This document shows positions 24,301 to 32,222 of a DNA stretch of 64,000 nt, in pieces. The position numbers and the translations under genes are program-made. Under the pieces are notes generated by a model. The model made no database searches. It was not told the DNA's origin and saw only the letters and a program-made list of their open reading frames with translations. Each line of letters opens with the position of its first letter. Position 1 is the first letter of the stretch. The stretch comes from Owenia fusiformis (Eukaryota > Annelida > Polychaeta > Sabellida > Oweniidae): NCBI GenBank assembly GCA_903813345.2, contig CAIIXF020000010.1, positions 11,911,181 to 11,975,180 on the forward strand. Direction: 5' to 3'.

Positions 24301-25227
24301 ACTTACATAATTGATCAGATACCTGTTTTTAAGGATTGTAGGGAAATTGGCCTGCTTTTTGTTGTTGGAAAGATTGCCTCGTAAAGTTTATATTTCTATT
24401 CATTGTTGCCTTTAACTTTTATAGGAGGATATTTGCATACATATTATACATAACATAACACCTTAAGAGACGTAAAGGTTATTTATTGAAAGTTTGAACG
24501 TAAAAGAATCATTCATTGGTTTTATATTTACAAATTGAATATAGCATGCATAAATGTTTTGATTGTACTGTACATTAAGTACATGTATTTTATTTGTGTT
24601 TCCAGTTATGACATAATGTCCATGTGCTGGAGATTTTCAGCGAAAAGTCGACCAACATTTTTAGACTTAATAGAAATCCTACTACCAGATGTAGATGAAA
24701 GTTTCCAAAAGACGTCGTACTATTATAGCGAAGAAAACAGCGATTATCTAAATAATCCACGCATTAGAAACGATGACGTTAATGTCAGTATGAGTAGTTT
24801 TGATGATGTGGACAAATCTGGAGAAGATGAAGACATTGGGGATGAACTTGGTACCCCAAGGACACATAGCGCTGGAGATCTTGATGTAGAAATTCACACA
24901 AAGGGAGAGGGAGCTCCACTGAGGGGTTCTAATCCACATAAAACAAACCCATATACGAACTCTCCAAAGCGTCGTAGTAACCCTGGTACTCCCAAGTTCA
25001 TGAATGGGGGCCATGGCAGTGACTCAAATGAATCAAGGGGAGATAGTAATTCTAGCGCAGCTGAGCGTATCCCTCTACATGAGACCAGTAGTTTCAGTAG
25101 CAGTGCAGTGGACTCAAATGAAGGGAGCAAAGAGAGCAGTAAGAGTGACAGCAGTAACTGCTCAGGGCGGAACGGCCTTGTGAACGGTCATGCAACACTT
25201 TACTATCCGCAGTCGACCAATTGCTAA
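139..25227 (+). CDS. INSR: Insulin/IGF-type receptor tyrosine kinase, 3' part of gene (5' exons outside window)
   Basis: Joined exons: 139-320, 533-728, 2991-3095, 3411-3564, 4024-4253, 7370-7496 (or 8496-8622), 11787-11840, 12410-12744, 14031-14226, 18051-18453, 18900-18987, 19663-19799, 20034-20202, 20768-20947, 21503-21645, 22184-22381, 23005-23164, 23390-23519, 24068-24202, 24606-25227. All junctions are GT-AG and phase-consistent, giving 1313 residues from the first full codon. Order: Cys-rich region, L2, FnIII-1 to -3 with an insert domain (CCSC triple-Cys motif), alpha-CT segment, furin site RERR/S, transmembrane helix, juxtamembrane NPEY, kinase ([21 protein letters not shown], activation-loop YETDYY) and a Ser-rich tail. 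Family knowledge: this is a disulphide-linked cell-surface dimer that binds insulin-like peptides and phosphorylates IRS/Shc adaptors. Signal peptide and L1 are missing because the window starts inside the gene. The sequence does not separate an insulin from an IGF receptor; invertebrates usually have one ancestral type. Confidence 0.97.
533..728 (+). CDS. INSR: INSR exon: Cys-rich region, second part
   Basis: It continues in phase 0 from the previous exon and reads through [10 protein letters not shown] and [10 protein letters not shown], the end of the furin-like repeats. The central stretch is lysine-rich ([14 protein letters not shown]), more basic than in vertebrates. The donor is GTATGT, leaving one base. 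Confidence 0.93.
1837..2018. repeat. Fold-back (inverted-repeat) element, 182 bp
   Basis: The left end CTAAGCTTGTATTCGCAAAT is the reverse complement of the right end at 1999-2018. The arms match for about 65 bp, through ACCGGATTAACCTACTATTTCA. The centre is an AT-rich loop. It looks like a small non-autonomous DNA element; I could not define a target-site duplication. Confidence 0.75.
2506..2626. repeat. Three-copy ~40 bp tandem repeat
   Basis: The core GAGTATATCGTCACAATATC occurs three times at about 40 bp spacing (2506, 2547, 2587), each followed by CTCC and a T-rich run. It is part of a wider field of ATATC palindromes. Confidence 0.7.
2991..3095 (+). CDS. INSR: INSR exon: end of Cys-rich region and start of L2
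   Basis: Acceptor TGTTTCAG, donor GTATGC, phase 1 to phase 1. It reads [20 protein letters not shown] then [10 protein letters not shown], the typical first strand of the L2 leucine-rich domain (human has GCTVINGSL). Confidence 0.92.
3411..3564 (+). CDS. INSR: INSR exon: L2 domain, middle
   Basis: It reads [20 protein letters not shown] then [17 protein letters not shown], a close match to the L2 helix-strand repeats of insulin receptors. Phase 1 in, phase 2 out, donor GTATGA. Confidence 0.93.
4024..4253 (+). CDS. INSR: INSR exon: L2 domain, end
   Basis: It reads [17 protein letters not shown], then [16 protein letters not shown], and ends at NGDQNT plus the first base of a Cys codon. The donor GTGAGT (4254) splits that Cys codon, and both downstream alternative exons (7370 and 8496) complete it to Cys. 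Confidence 0.93.
4254..7369 (+). other. Long INSR intron
   Basis: No coding exon recognised in 3.1 kb. It is AT-rich, with a degenerate tandem region at 6095-6480. Otherwise I see nothing assignable. Confidence 0.6.
6095..6480. repeat. Degenerate ~35 bp tandem repeat (CAAGCTCACTG core)
   Basis: The core TCAAGCTCACTG and variants (AAGCTCCTTT, CAAGTTCC) recurs about every 30-38 bp, roughly ten times, with much divergence. This is an old minisatellite within the intron. Confidence 0.55.
7370..7496 (+). CDS. INSR: INSR alternative exon 6a: start of FnIII-1 (canonical-looking copy)
   Basis: 127 nt, acceptor TGTGCAG, donor GTGAGT, phase 1 in and phase 0-minus-1 out (leaves GC). It completes the shared Cys codon and reads [20 protein letters not shown] then [22 protein letters not shown]. 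It aligns without gaps to the human segment that ends WPPDFRDLLGFMLFYKEA. It carries the PPD turn found in vertebrates, so it is probably the ancestral or constitutive version. A copy of identical length lies 999 bp downstream. Confidence 0.93.
8496..8622 (+). CDS. INSR: INSR alternative exon 6b: duplicated FnIII-1 exon, probably mutually exclusive with 6a
   Basis: 127 nt, the same length and phase as 6a. Acceptor TTTCTCCCCTCAAAG, donor GTAAGT. It completes the same split Cys codon and reads [20 protein letters not shown] then [22 protein letters not shown], with no stop. About 20 of 41 full residues match 6a with no gap; the second half is nearly identical (RELLSYG, FYRE) and the first half is diverged. 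Splicing 6a to 6b shifts the frame and meets TGA at 8578-8580, so only one copy can be used per productive mRNA. It could instead be a decaying duplicate, but intact frame, length and both splice sites argue against that. Expression is not shown. Confidence 0.8.
9037..9209 (-). mobile_element. Diverged copy of the CAGGCCCGTAGCC TIR element
   Basis: It begins CAGGCCTGTAGCC and ends GGCTACAGGCCTG. Its interior matches the reverse strand of the 18.6 kb copy (AAAATCATGCAGTTTTTCA). Flanking 5-mers TAATT and TAAAT differ at one base, consistent with a decayed 5 bp target-site duplication. Confidence 0.75.
9829..10080. repeat. ~61 bp tandem repeat, about four copies
   Basis: Repeating block: TTTGATATAGTCCCTTCACC, CACTGCTAATTTGCATTAGTG, AAAATAA. 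Four diverged copies lie within the receptor intron. Confidence 0.75.
11787..11840 (+). CDS. INSR: INSR micro-exon: FnIII-1 inter-chain cysteine loop
   Basis: 54 nt, acceptor TTTCAG, donor GTAAGT. It reads [22 protein letters not shown] matches the human loop whose Cys forms the alpha-alpha disulphide. NIS is a possible N-glycosylation site. Phase 2 in and out. Confidence 0.92.
12410..12744 (+). CDS. INSR: INSR exon: rest of FnIII-1 and start of FnIII-2
   Basis: It reads [13 protein letters not shown], then [15 protein letters not shown] and [20 protein letters not shown], closing FnIII-1. FnIII-2 opens with [20 protein letters not shown]. Donor GTAAGT, one base carried over. Confidence 0.94.
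12881..13623. repeat. 44 bp minisatellite, 17 copies
   Basis: Period 44 bp, measured from GGGCTATGATAGCTCATAAT spacing. Seventeen occurrences of GGGCTAT lie within the intron after the FnIII-2 exon. The core GCTATGATAGC is a near palindrome. Copies differ by only a few bases, suggesting recent expansion. Confidence 0.95.
14031..14226 (+). CDS. INSR: INSR exon: insert domain of alpha chain and alpha-CT helix
   Basis: It contains NCCSCEP, matching the triple-Cys motif of alpha-alpha disulphides, in an acidic linker. It ends [15 protein letters not shown], which aligns with the human alpha-CT insulin-binding helix (FEDYLHNVVFVPR): Tyr and His are kept, and the key Phe is replaced by Tyr. Donor GTTTGT. 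Confidence 0.92.
14745..15960. repeat. 54 bp minisatellite, ~22 copies, open on both strands
   Basis: Period 54 bp, core AATGATGACAGCTATCATAA then TTAGACCAGTTTCATTCAAC. Because 54 is divisible by three and the unit lacks stops in one frame of each strand, long ORFs appear (14754-15647 plus, 14744-15631 minus). These translate to simple 18-residue repeats and lie inside an intron, so they are not called as genes. Units alternate between CACATGAAAG and CACTTGAAAG/CACTTGCAAG types. Confidence 0.95.
16372..16474. mobile_element. Short Harbinger-like MITE, diverged
   Basis: The left end TGCCTCCGTCACAT mirrors the right end ATGTGACTGAGACA. TTA/TAA trinucleotides flank both ends. Related ends occur at 32450-32632 and 60775-60914. 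Confidence 0.5.
18051..18453 (+). CDS. INSR: INSR exon: furin cleavage site and start of beta chain
   Basis: It reads [10 protein letters not shown], then a long linker to RERR/S at 18184-18195, the expected furin site splitting alpha and beta chains. A second basic pair (MKRS) lies 22 residues earlier. The beta chain then runs through an acidic stretch (EDEEEEDEE) to [15 protein letters not shown], the FnIII-2 strand. The acidic insert is longer than in vertebrate receptors. The donor GTACTG is not optimal, and a repeat begins at the exon end. Confidence 0.92.
18440..18600. repeat. ~20 bp repeat seeded by exon 3' end
   Basis: The last coding bases ACTGAATACAATATACAG recur down the intron as degenerate copies (TGAATACAAT with TGTACTGA spacers), and again at 18828-18875 before the next acceptor. 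CAGGTACTGAATACAA, an exact copy of the exon/intron junction, recurs at about 18532. Confidence 0.7.
18623..18818 (+). mobile_element. CAGGCCCGTAGCC TIR element, copy in INSR intron
   Basis: TIR CAGGCCCGTAGCCA at the left and TGGCTACGGGCCTG at the right, 196 bp, with G-runs next to both ends. The interior is shared with 31672-31880 and 53333-53537. Flanking 5-mers ATTTG and ATATG differ at one base. There is no coding capacity. Confidence 0.9.
18900..18987 (+). CDS. INSR: INSR exon: end of FnIII-2
   Basis: 88 nt reading [20 protein letters not shown] then IITGRTLPS. It aligns with human [20 protein letters not shown]; both Cys are kept. Acceptor TTTGCAG, donor GTAAGA. Confidence 0.92.
19663..19799 (+). 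CDS. INSR: INSR exon: FnIII-3, first half
   Basis: It reads [20 protein letters not shown], the classic FnIII Trp and PNGLI turn of the receptor's third FnIII domain. Acceptor TTATTTCAG, donor GTAAGT, ends on a codon boundary. Confidence 0.93.
20034..20202 (+). CDS. INSR: INSR exon: FnIII-3, second half
   Basis: It reads [20 protein letters not shown] then [12 protein letters not shown], matching [21 protein letters not shown] of human INSR. Donor GTAAGT. Confidence 0.94.
20768..20947 (+). CDS. INSR: INSR exon: transmembrane and juxtamembrane region
   Basis: A hydrophobic helix ([20 protein letters not shown]) is followed by basic stop-transfer KRR and then [13 protein letters not shown] is the known PTB-domain docking motif for IRS and Shc. 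Acceptor ACTAG, donor GTGAGT. Confidence 0.95.
20968..21241. mobile_element. Fold-back MITE with GTCGAC-rich ends
   Basis: The ends TAGGACAAAGGGGTGTAATG and its near reverse complement (CGTTACACCCCTTCGCCCTA) frame about 274 bp. GTCGACATTAC-type and GTCGAAGTTACCCC motifs repeat subterminally in opposite orientation on the two sides. A CGCGAGATCTCG palindrome lies in the middle. It starts only 20 bp after the transmembrane exon's donor. Confidence 0.8.
21503..21645 (+). CDS. INSR: INSR exon: kinase N-lobe, P-loop and ATP-binding lysine
   Basis: It reads [20 protein letters not shown], then [11 protein letters not shown] (glycine loop) and ends VKVAIK, where the final Lys is the ATP-anchoring residue. 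It ends exactly on a codon. Confidence 0.97.
21685..21945. repeat. Degenerate ~34 bp tandem repeat
   Basis: GAAATAGCCCTCATTGAAT and variants recur about seven times, with diverged spacers. It lies entirely in the intron after the P-loop exon; a lone copy is at 22081. Confidence 0.65.
22184..22381 (+). CDS. INSR: INSR exon: kinase N-lobe, alpha-C helix to hinge
   Basis: It contains [14 protein letters not shown] (alpha-C Glu), [20 protein letters not shown] (hinge) and GDLKNYLR. 66 codons, phase 0 on both sides, acceptor TTCTTCCAG, donor GTAAAT. Confidence 0.96.
23005..23164 (+). CDS. INSR: INSR exon: kinase catalytic loop
   Basis: It reads [20 protein letters not shown] then AARNCMV, the tyrosine-kinase catalytic loop with its catalytic Asp, and ends KIG before DFG. 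Donor GTGAGA, phase 1. Confidence 0.97.
23390..23519 (+). CDS. INSR: INSR exon: DFG and activation loop
   Basis: It completes [20 protein letters not shown], with the three activation-loop tyrosines spaced as in human INSR, then [11 protein letters not shown]. Donor GTAAGT splits a Trp codon. Confidence 0.97.
23822..23914. repeat. Short imperfect inverted repeat
   Basis: TTGACAAAAAAGCTTTGTAA is mirrored by TTAAATAGCTTTTTGTCAAA about 50 bp on. A small fold-back in the intron between activation-loop and C-lobe exons. Confidence 0.5.
24068..24202 (+). CDS. INSR: INSR exon: kinase C-lobe
   Basis: It reads [20 protein letters not shown] then [12 protein letters not shown], typical of the insulin-receptor C-lobe. 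The acceptor TTTCTAG restores the split Trp; donor GTGAGT. Confidence 0.96.
24606..25227 (+). CDS. INSR: INSR last coding exon: kinase end and cytoplasmic tail
   Basis: It completes the C-lobe ([20 protein letters not shown]) and continues as a tail of about 170 residues rich in Ser, Asn and Gly. [10 protein letters not shown] follows the kinase. The position equivalent to human YTHM (a p85 SH2 motif) reads YTNS at 24952-24963, a YxN pattern instead, shortly before FMNGG. The TAA stop is followed directly by TGA. No YxxM motif is seen in the tail. Confidence 0.96.
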
Positions 25228-26816
25228 TGAGGCTATTATAAGTTGTAAAGCTGTGGTCAAATTATAAAGCAGTATTATGGCACAGAGGAAGAACTACACT
25301 AAACGTGCATAGTTTTCTATATCCACCAAAAACCTGCCACCAAGGAATAGGTGGCGCCTCACGAGCATGGGGCTGTGGCCTAGTGACTCCCCCTAGTGAG
25401 GTTGAGCGAACTACTACAGCAAGCATATGTGTAGACTGGGTTTAACCAATCCCAGGGCACTTCCAATGCAAATGTCACACAAACTGTACGCAATGCACTT
25501 AAAACGTCAACCATGTACTCAAACTGTACGCATTGAACTTAAAAGTGTTTCAGATATCCTTCACACTGCATGTAATGCAAGTACTTTGTACAAGCGATAT
25601 ACTTCCAAAGTGTCTATGTATAATACACGCAGAACAATGCGAAATATCTGTATACATGTACATTCAATTGTAAATGTATACAATGTTGTATATTGTGTAT
25701 TTGAGAAGGTAACACCAAACATACACTTTTCTCAAAGAGAGAGCGATTATACATACAAACTACATGTAAAAGCATGAGGAAACCCGATTAGTGGTCGAAG
25801 AATTGATATTAATGAATTTTGTAGATACTCTTACGGGAATTATGCCTCCATCATGTATCATTCTTAGAGATATTTTAGTGATTATAAGATTCAAACTGAT
25901 GTTAAATAGAATTAATGTTTTCATGACCTGAATATATGTATATACTTCAAGTACTGTACTGTATAGCTACTGTATTTTAGTCTTGAGTTTTGTACATTGG
26001 ACCTAGCACTGGCTTGTATTTATCATGAATGTAAAATTGAAGCTTGAAATTAAGGGTGCCAATAATTAAAGAATCAGCTGGCAAAGATGAGAAATTATAT
26101 TTTTAGTTCCATAAAATGCTGAAAGGTGGAGCTGGTCAAGTAACAGTGCCCTCTGTGCAATTATTAACCCTCTCTATAGTGCAATATTTTAACTATAATT
26201 GTCAAGATAGGATATTCATCATTTTATTGGAAATATTAATCATAATTCTATCCTTTATTATTCAATTTTAACAGTCTATAGCACATTTTGAAGCTTAGAG
26301 AATTCCCAACAAGAAGTTTTCTTTGTGTTTTCTCATGTATTTAATATTTATTTTAGAAGCAATTAGAAATTGAACTTATATCTAATTTTAGAGTAAATTA
26401 CATGTAGTTCTCTCTTTGTACACTGTGATACTTATAAAAGCAGCAAAGTAGATATGATATGACTACTATGATGGTGAATGAGATATACACTAAAATGTGA
26501 TTAAAGTGCCATTTTAAATTGCTTTTAATATAAATATGGAATATTATTCTGACAAATTGAAGGAGCCGTCATTAGAGATTATCTAAGCTTTAAAAAGCCA
26601 GAGATATGACATGATTCTCAAATGGCTGTAATGAGTACTATTATGTTATACCATTTCTTCAGCTCTTTATGGATTTAGTTTAAAATGTATAAAATGTACT
26701 TATGAGATCCTGTAGACATTGCAGTTTAACAATTAATTGCAAAAATCATATATTATTCCAACTTAAGAAATGTTCATAATCAAGAGAAATGTTCATAATC
26801 AAGAAACATTAAAACT

Positions 26817-26847
<31 letters not shown>

Positions 26848-27340
26848 ATCATAAGTGCATACACAGAATACCTCGTATCAGAAATAGTCACATGGTTTAT
26901 CTGTGGCATAGAATTTCCAATCCAAGTACAAAGTACCATATTCTGCCTATTCAACACACAAGAATTTTAACCGAATGAAAAGTTTGTGTTTGAGCCGGTA
27001 GAGAAAATATGGTAACGTGCTTAGAGAAGTAATTTAATATGTACACCTCAGGTAGTTCCAATGAGCTAGCTCTGATTTATGGGCTTTATTTATGGGTAAA
27101 TTATTGTAGGACCATTTTATGGTCCTGTTTACAGTACACTGCAGAGTAATTCCTCGGACAGAATTCCTGTCTCCCCCTCCCCCAGCCAAGAAAGATGATA
27201 TATACTCCCAGTCATTCATCCTCTTCACCTCATTCACATCTACACTGACACCCATTCTGCCTGACAGGGTACAATTAAACCTGTTAAATTGTACACCACT
27301 TGATGCGAACATTTTTTTCTCAGCCTCAATTTTGTTATCT
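25228..27340 (+). other. INSR 3' flank, likely 3' UTR
   Basis: No gene seen. An ATTAAA variant polyadenylation hexamer lies at 26065-26070, and an ATT microsatellite at about 26820-26843. The first canonical AATAAA I find on this strand is at 28177-28182, so the UTR may be short with a variant signal or about 3 kb long. Transcript ends cannot be set from sequence. Confidence 0.5.
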
Positions 27341-27343
27341 TTC

Positions 27344-27618
27344 AATGTCTCACATTCTAAGAACACCTTGAAATGTGACTCACATTCTAAGAAAACCTTG
27401 AAATGTAACTCACATTCTAAGAACACCTTGAAATGTGACTCGCATTGTAAGAACACCTTGAGATGTGACTCACATTTCAAGAAAACCTTGTAATGTGACT
27501 CACATTCTAAGAAAACCTTGTAATGTGACTCACATTCTAAGAACACCTTGAAATGTGACCCACATTCTAAGAACACCTTGAAATGTAACTCACATTCTAA
27601 GAAAACCTTGAGATGTGA
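27344..27618. repeat. 30 bp minisatellite, ~9 copies
   Basis: The unit CTCACATTCTAAGAACACCT with TGAAATGTGA has period 30. As a multiple of three it opens reading frames on both strands (27034-27576 minus, 27119-27493 plus); these are artefacts of the repeat. Confidence 0.92.
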
Positions 27619-28032
27619 ACACTTGCTAATCCGAACACTGCCAGTTCCAGTTGTGTTTGGATTAGACAGGTTTTACTGTACACAAAAGCAATCAGTGTTT
27701 CTTCCCTTAAGTTTAATTCACATTATTTATGACTTGTTTGTACTATTAATTGAATACCTATCTATTTACATTTCTGATTATTTAAGGAAGTGATTATAGC
27801 ACTTCAATGTGCTTATATATAACATTCGATGTAAGAAACCAAATGCTGACATATTTGACCCTGTTTTCTAAACATATGTACAGCAAGATAAACATGTAAA
27901 ACTGGGAACAAGTTATTTTTTATTTATTTGGTTTTGCCTGAGTATAAAGGCATAGAAAGGGGCACAGATTTGTATGGGATAAAACTAATGTGGAAAACAT
28001 TAAGAATATCTCTAAATCTGTTAATCCAACTT

Positions 28033-28166
28033 GGATTAAATATCATCCTCCGAACACAGGCCTCCAGAACTCGTACCTCCTTCTTCTTTACTTCTTCCTC
28101 TTTCTTGGAAGAAGGAAGGAACGTAGTCGATGATATCTGGAGCCCTGCGTTGGGAGGATGATTAAA
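28033..28166. mobile_element. Small palindromic MITE
   Basis: ATTAAATATCATCCTCC at the left mirrors GGAGGATGATTAAATATG at the right. Inside, CTTCTTCCTC and GAAGGAAGGA also pair, so nearly the whole 130 bp could fold into a hairpin. AATAAA lies just beyond its right end. Confidence 0.7.
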
Positions 28167-28725
28167 TATGTGCTTTAATAAATATTATACAAGTGCTTTA
28201 AAGTGATCCGTTACAAACTCTGACCTTAAAACTCCATTTTTAAAATCAGTTAAATTTGCAATTTGCACCATTAATATACTTTGATATGAAATTTTTATGT
28301 TCATGTGCATTGTGCCTGCATCTTATAAATACATCCAGTGCTAATTGAGCAGTTTTTCAAATTGCAATATCTACTGAAAAGAAGATCTGTATGAATGTTT
28401 GTTTATTGATGGTGCAAGTTATCGATTGTCTGAATTTTTATGTATTTTAGGATCAGAGTTAGAGACCGCGCCATTAAAATCCTAATTATGTGTAGGAGAT
28501 GTGCTTTAATTAATATTAGATATATTAGTAACTATGTGTTCCTGATCAAATTATTTCTCAAATTGAATTATTTTCAGAGACAATGTATGACACATTTTAG
28601 TCGTATCACAACATTTTCCACCAAATTGGAAAAGTTTTTTTTATTATTATTATTATGATATGTTATATTGAATTAGTCTCCAAAGAGGCTGTTGTGTACA
28701 GATATTGTCAAAAATTGTGGTAAAA

Positions 28726-28985
28726 TTTTCTACAATACAAGTGTCCTCTGAACACAATGTGGTACAATATAAGTGTTCCCTGAGCATAATATGGTACGAA
28801 TATAAGTGTTCACTTAGCACAATGTGGTACGATATAAGTGTTCTCTGTGGTACAATATAAGTGTTCCCTGAGCACAATGTGGTACAATATGAGTGTTCTC
28901 TGAGCACAGTGTGCTACCAATATAAGTGTTCACTGAACACAATGTGGTACTATGTAAGTGTTCTCTGAGCACAATGTGGTGCATA
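28726..28985. repeat. ~32 bp minisatellite, ~8 copies
   Basis: Core AATATAAGTGTTCTCTGAGC then ACAATGTGGTAC, about eight copies with small indels. A minus-strand ORF (28653-28907) is a by-product. Confidence 0.88.
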
Positions 28986-29339
28986 TATTGATTGACCTGT
29001 AAGATATGTACAGATAAAATATAAATTAGTGAATAAATGAAACCTCATGTATAAATTATTACATAGTATTTGTGTTTCATGAGTTAAAATGGAGAGAAAT
29101 GTTATCCGAGGATCGTGAAACGTTCTTTATTTTTAAGTCCAAGACCAATGTAAGCATTACCCCAGTAAAAATGCCTTGAAATCAGAATTTAGAAAATAAA
29201 CCTTTGCAAATGATTCTTAAAATGCCAAAAGAACAACATTATGAGTCAGATTATTTTGGTATGTCGACATCTAATGTCATTTGGTGATAAAAGGAACATA
29301 ACATATCTCGTAATGGATTAATTAACCCTTTCCTGCCCA

Positions 29340-30490
29340 ATCAAACCGATTGGCTCAAAAGTCATTTCACAAGCCCACCTTAATGATTCAGGTCTCAAAA
29401 GTTATTCAACAAGCCCACCTTAATGATTCAGGTCTCAAATGTTATTCAACAAGCCCACCTTAATGATTCAGGTCTCAAAAGTTATTCAACAAGCCCACCT
29501 TAATGATTCAGGTCTCAAAAGTTATTCAACAAGCCCACCTTAATGATCCAGGTCTCAAAAGTCATTTCACAAGCCCACCTTAATGATTCAGGTCTCAAAA
29601 GTTATTCAACAAGCCCACCTTAATGATTCAGGTCTCAAATGTTATTCAACAAGCCCACCTTAATGATTCAGGTCTCAAAAGTTATTCAACAAGCCCACCT
29701 TAATGATTCAGGTCTCAAAAGTTATTCAACAAGCCCACCTTAATGATTCAGGTCTCAAAAGTTATTCAACAAGCCCACCTTAATGATCCAGGTCTCAAAA
29801 GTCATTTCACAAGCCCACCTTAATGATTCAGGTCTCAAAAAGTATTCAACAAGCCCACCTTAATGATTCAGGTCTCAAAAGTTATTCAACAAGCCCACCT
29901 TGATTCAGGTCTCAAAAGTTATTCAACAAGCCCACCTTAATGATTCAGGTCTCAAAACTTATTCAACAAGCCCACCTTAATGATCCAGGTCTCAAAAGTC
30001 ATTTCACAAGCCCACCTTAATGATTCAGGTCTCAAAAGTCATTTCACAAGCCCACCTTAATGATTTGGGTCTCAAAAGTCATTTCACAAGCCCACCTTAT
30101 TGATCCAGGTCTCAAAAGTCATTTCACAGGCCCACTTTAATGATCCAGGTCTCAAAAGTCATTTCTCAAGCCCACCTTAATGATTCAGGTCTCAAAAGTC
30201 ATTTCACAAGCCCACCTTAATGATTCAGGTCTCAAAAGTTATTCAACAAGCCCACCTTAATGATTCGGGTCTCAAAAGTAATTTCATATTCCCACCTTAA
30301 TGATTCGGGTCTCAAAAGTCATTTCCCAAGCCCACCATTATGTTTCAGGTCTCAAAAGTCATTTCACAAGCCCACCTAATGATTCAGGTCTCAAAAGTTA
30401 TTCATCAAGCCCACTTCAATGATGCAAGTGTCAAAGATCATTCATCAAAGTCCACTTTAATGATATGAGTCTCAAAAGTCATTCAACAAG
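29340..30490. repeat. 40 bp satellite-like array, ~28 copies, with higher-order pattern
   Basis: The unit GGTCTCAAAAGTTATTCAAC plus AAGCCCACCTTAATGATTCA has period 40. Two unit types differ in the middle (GTTATTCAAC and GTCATTTCAC). Up to about 30000 they occur in blocks: one GTCATTTCAC unit followed by four or five GTTATTCAAC units, closing with GATCCA. After 30000 the pattern breaks down and copies diverge. Confidence 0.95.
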
Positions 30491-31671
30491 GCTTTGGAAC
30501 ATCTTAATTTGAAATTATTGCGAACAATTACATTTTTGGAGCACTGATGTATCGTAAACTCGAGTTTATAGAAATCTTTCAAGATGATGTGGGAATGACT
30601 ACACTTTTGGAATTTAAAGGTAAAACATTCTAGGGGCTGTGCCACAGTGAGCACTAGCACTATACCCTTTGTCTATATGATTCACAGGTAAACATAAATC
30701 CAAGTGCTGACTGGACTGTGTACAGTAAACAGATGCTGCACAACTTCCATCAGTGATCAGTGAAGTCGTGGGCTTTACTTTCAAGAGATTCATTCTTCAA
30801 GATGGGCTCGCTGTCCCAGCTCATGGAATAAAACTAAATACCCTTTGACCAAGGATGTACATATTTGTAGAATGACAAAACTATAGGATACTAAATTAAA
30901 TGTTGTATATTTACTTTAGAAGTTAGAGTCATGTGATGTCATGATAAAAAGACATCCATGTCATTATATACAGTCATCCAGGAGTTGAAATGAGATCTTT
31001 ACTATGGAGATGTCAGCTACATACTAGAGATGTCAGCTTTATACCACAGATGTCAGCTATATATACATGATTCAGCAACAGGGTACTCACAAGATTACCT
31101 AATTTATTACATAATCAATCAATGTGAAATTGATATCCTGATTATGAAAAATGACAAAACAAGTAATAATGAATGATATCAAGATATTGAGCAGGAAGTG
31201 TTCATAAATAAAGTGAAGATCAATCAATATTAGCTTTAAGATTTACTCAAAATGCCAACTTTAGATATATGTAAAATCAAGATAATAATGGGCTACAAAA
31301 AATAATCAATTTCTTCTTCAGCAAAAAATCTTTAACGCACTACAAGGAACTCATCAAAATTGACCTTACTAATCAAAACTGAACAGAAAACAAGAAACAT
31401 TTGTCAATGAGTTAATGACCACTTTCTGGACATCATTAGTCCCTGTCAGTGCCAATAGTTGATTGATCACAAGAAGCTTTTTGCAGAGACATGATAATTA
31501 AACATGTTTTTGTTTATGTTCTGAAGGAATTCTTTAAAAACAAGAGACATGATTTTTCACATGGAGTTATAAATGAACTCAAAACTGAATATTACTATTG
31601 TAATTCTGAATTCCTCACATTATTGAAAAATACTAAAACACATAGCTACAGGCATTTGTATATAGTAGTGT
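30491..31671. other. Intergenic, no feature seen
   Basis: About 1.2 kb of AT-rich DNA. A short triplicate of AGATGTCAGCT occurs at 31007-31058. No coding signal. Confidence 0.5.
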
Positions 31672-31880
31672 CAGGCCCGTAGCCAGGATTTGCTAAGGGG
31701 GGGGGGCTCAGTTTTCAAACATTTCCAGGGGGGTTCACATTTGACAAATTTGGCCCAAATATGGCTAAAATCACAAGAGAAGTGCTCAAAATGGTGAAAA
31801 ACTGCATGATTTTGAAAGAATTTTTGGCCAGGGGGGGTTCGCCCGAACCCTGCGAACCCCCCCCCCTGGCTACGGGCCTG
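31672..31880 (+). mobile_element. CAGGCCCGTAGCC TIR element with perfect 5 bp target duplication
   Basis: 209 bp with TIR CAGGCCCGTAGCCAGGATTT at left and GGCTACGGGCCTG at right. AGTGT flanks both ends (31667-31671 and 31881-31885). A reading frame across it is not coding. Confidence 0.92.
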
Positions 31881-32222
31881 AGTGTCTACCATGAATCTTT
31901 TCTTAACTCTGTAATATATTCTGACTATGAATGACTAACTGGTCAAAGTGGTTTAGTCTTCCTTATGTAAATATTGCATTTGAAGTTTCAACTATAAGTA
32001 AGTGATTTTCAAATGTTCAACTGAAAGCTGAGCCTGTTTGCATCAATGCTACATTTATAAGACATGTATTTTAGATACTCCTGTCTTTACAATGTGAGTA
32101 TGTCCCTTGTTGGTAGCTTATCATGACGAATGTTCCAGAAACCATATATACAATCTCCTCAATGTCTATTTACAAATAGGCTTGGTTGCCATAGTAACTA
32201 AGAAGTTGCCATAGTAATCATG

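Noticed and set aside
27034-27793. 180-, 124- and 81-residue frames
   Set aside because: Arise from a 30 bp repeat; both strands open because the unit is a multiple of three.
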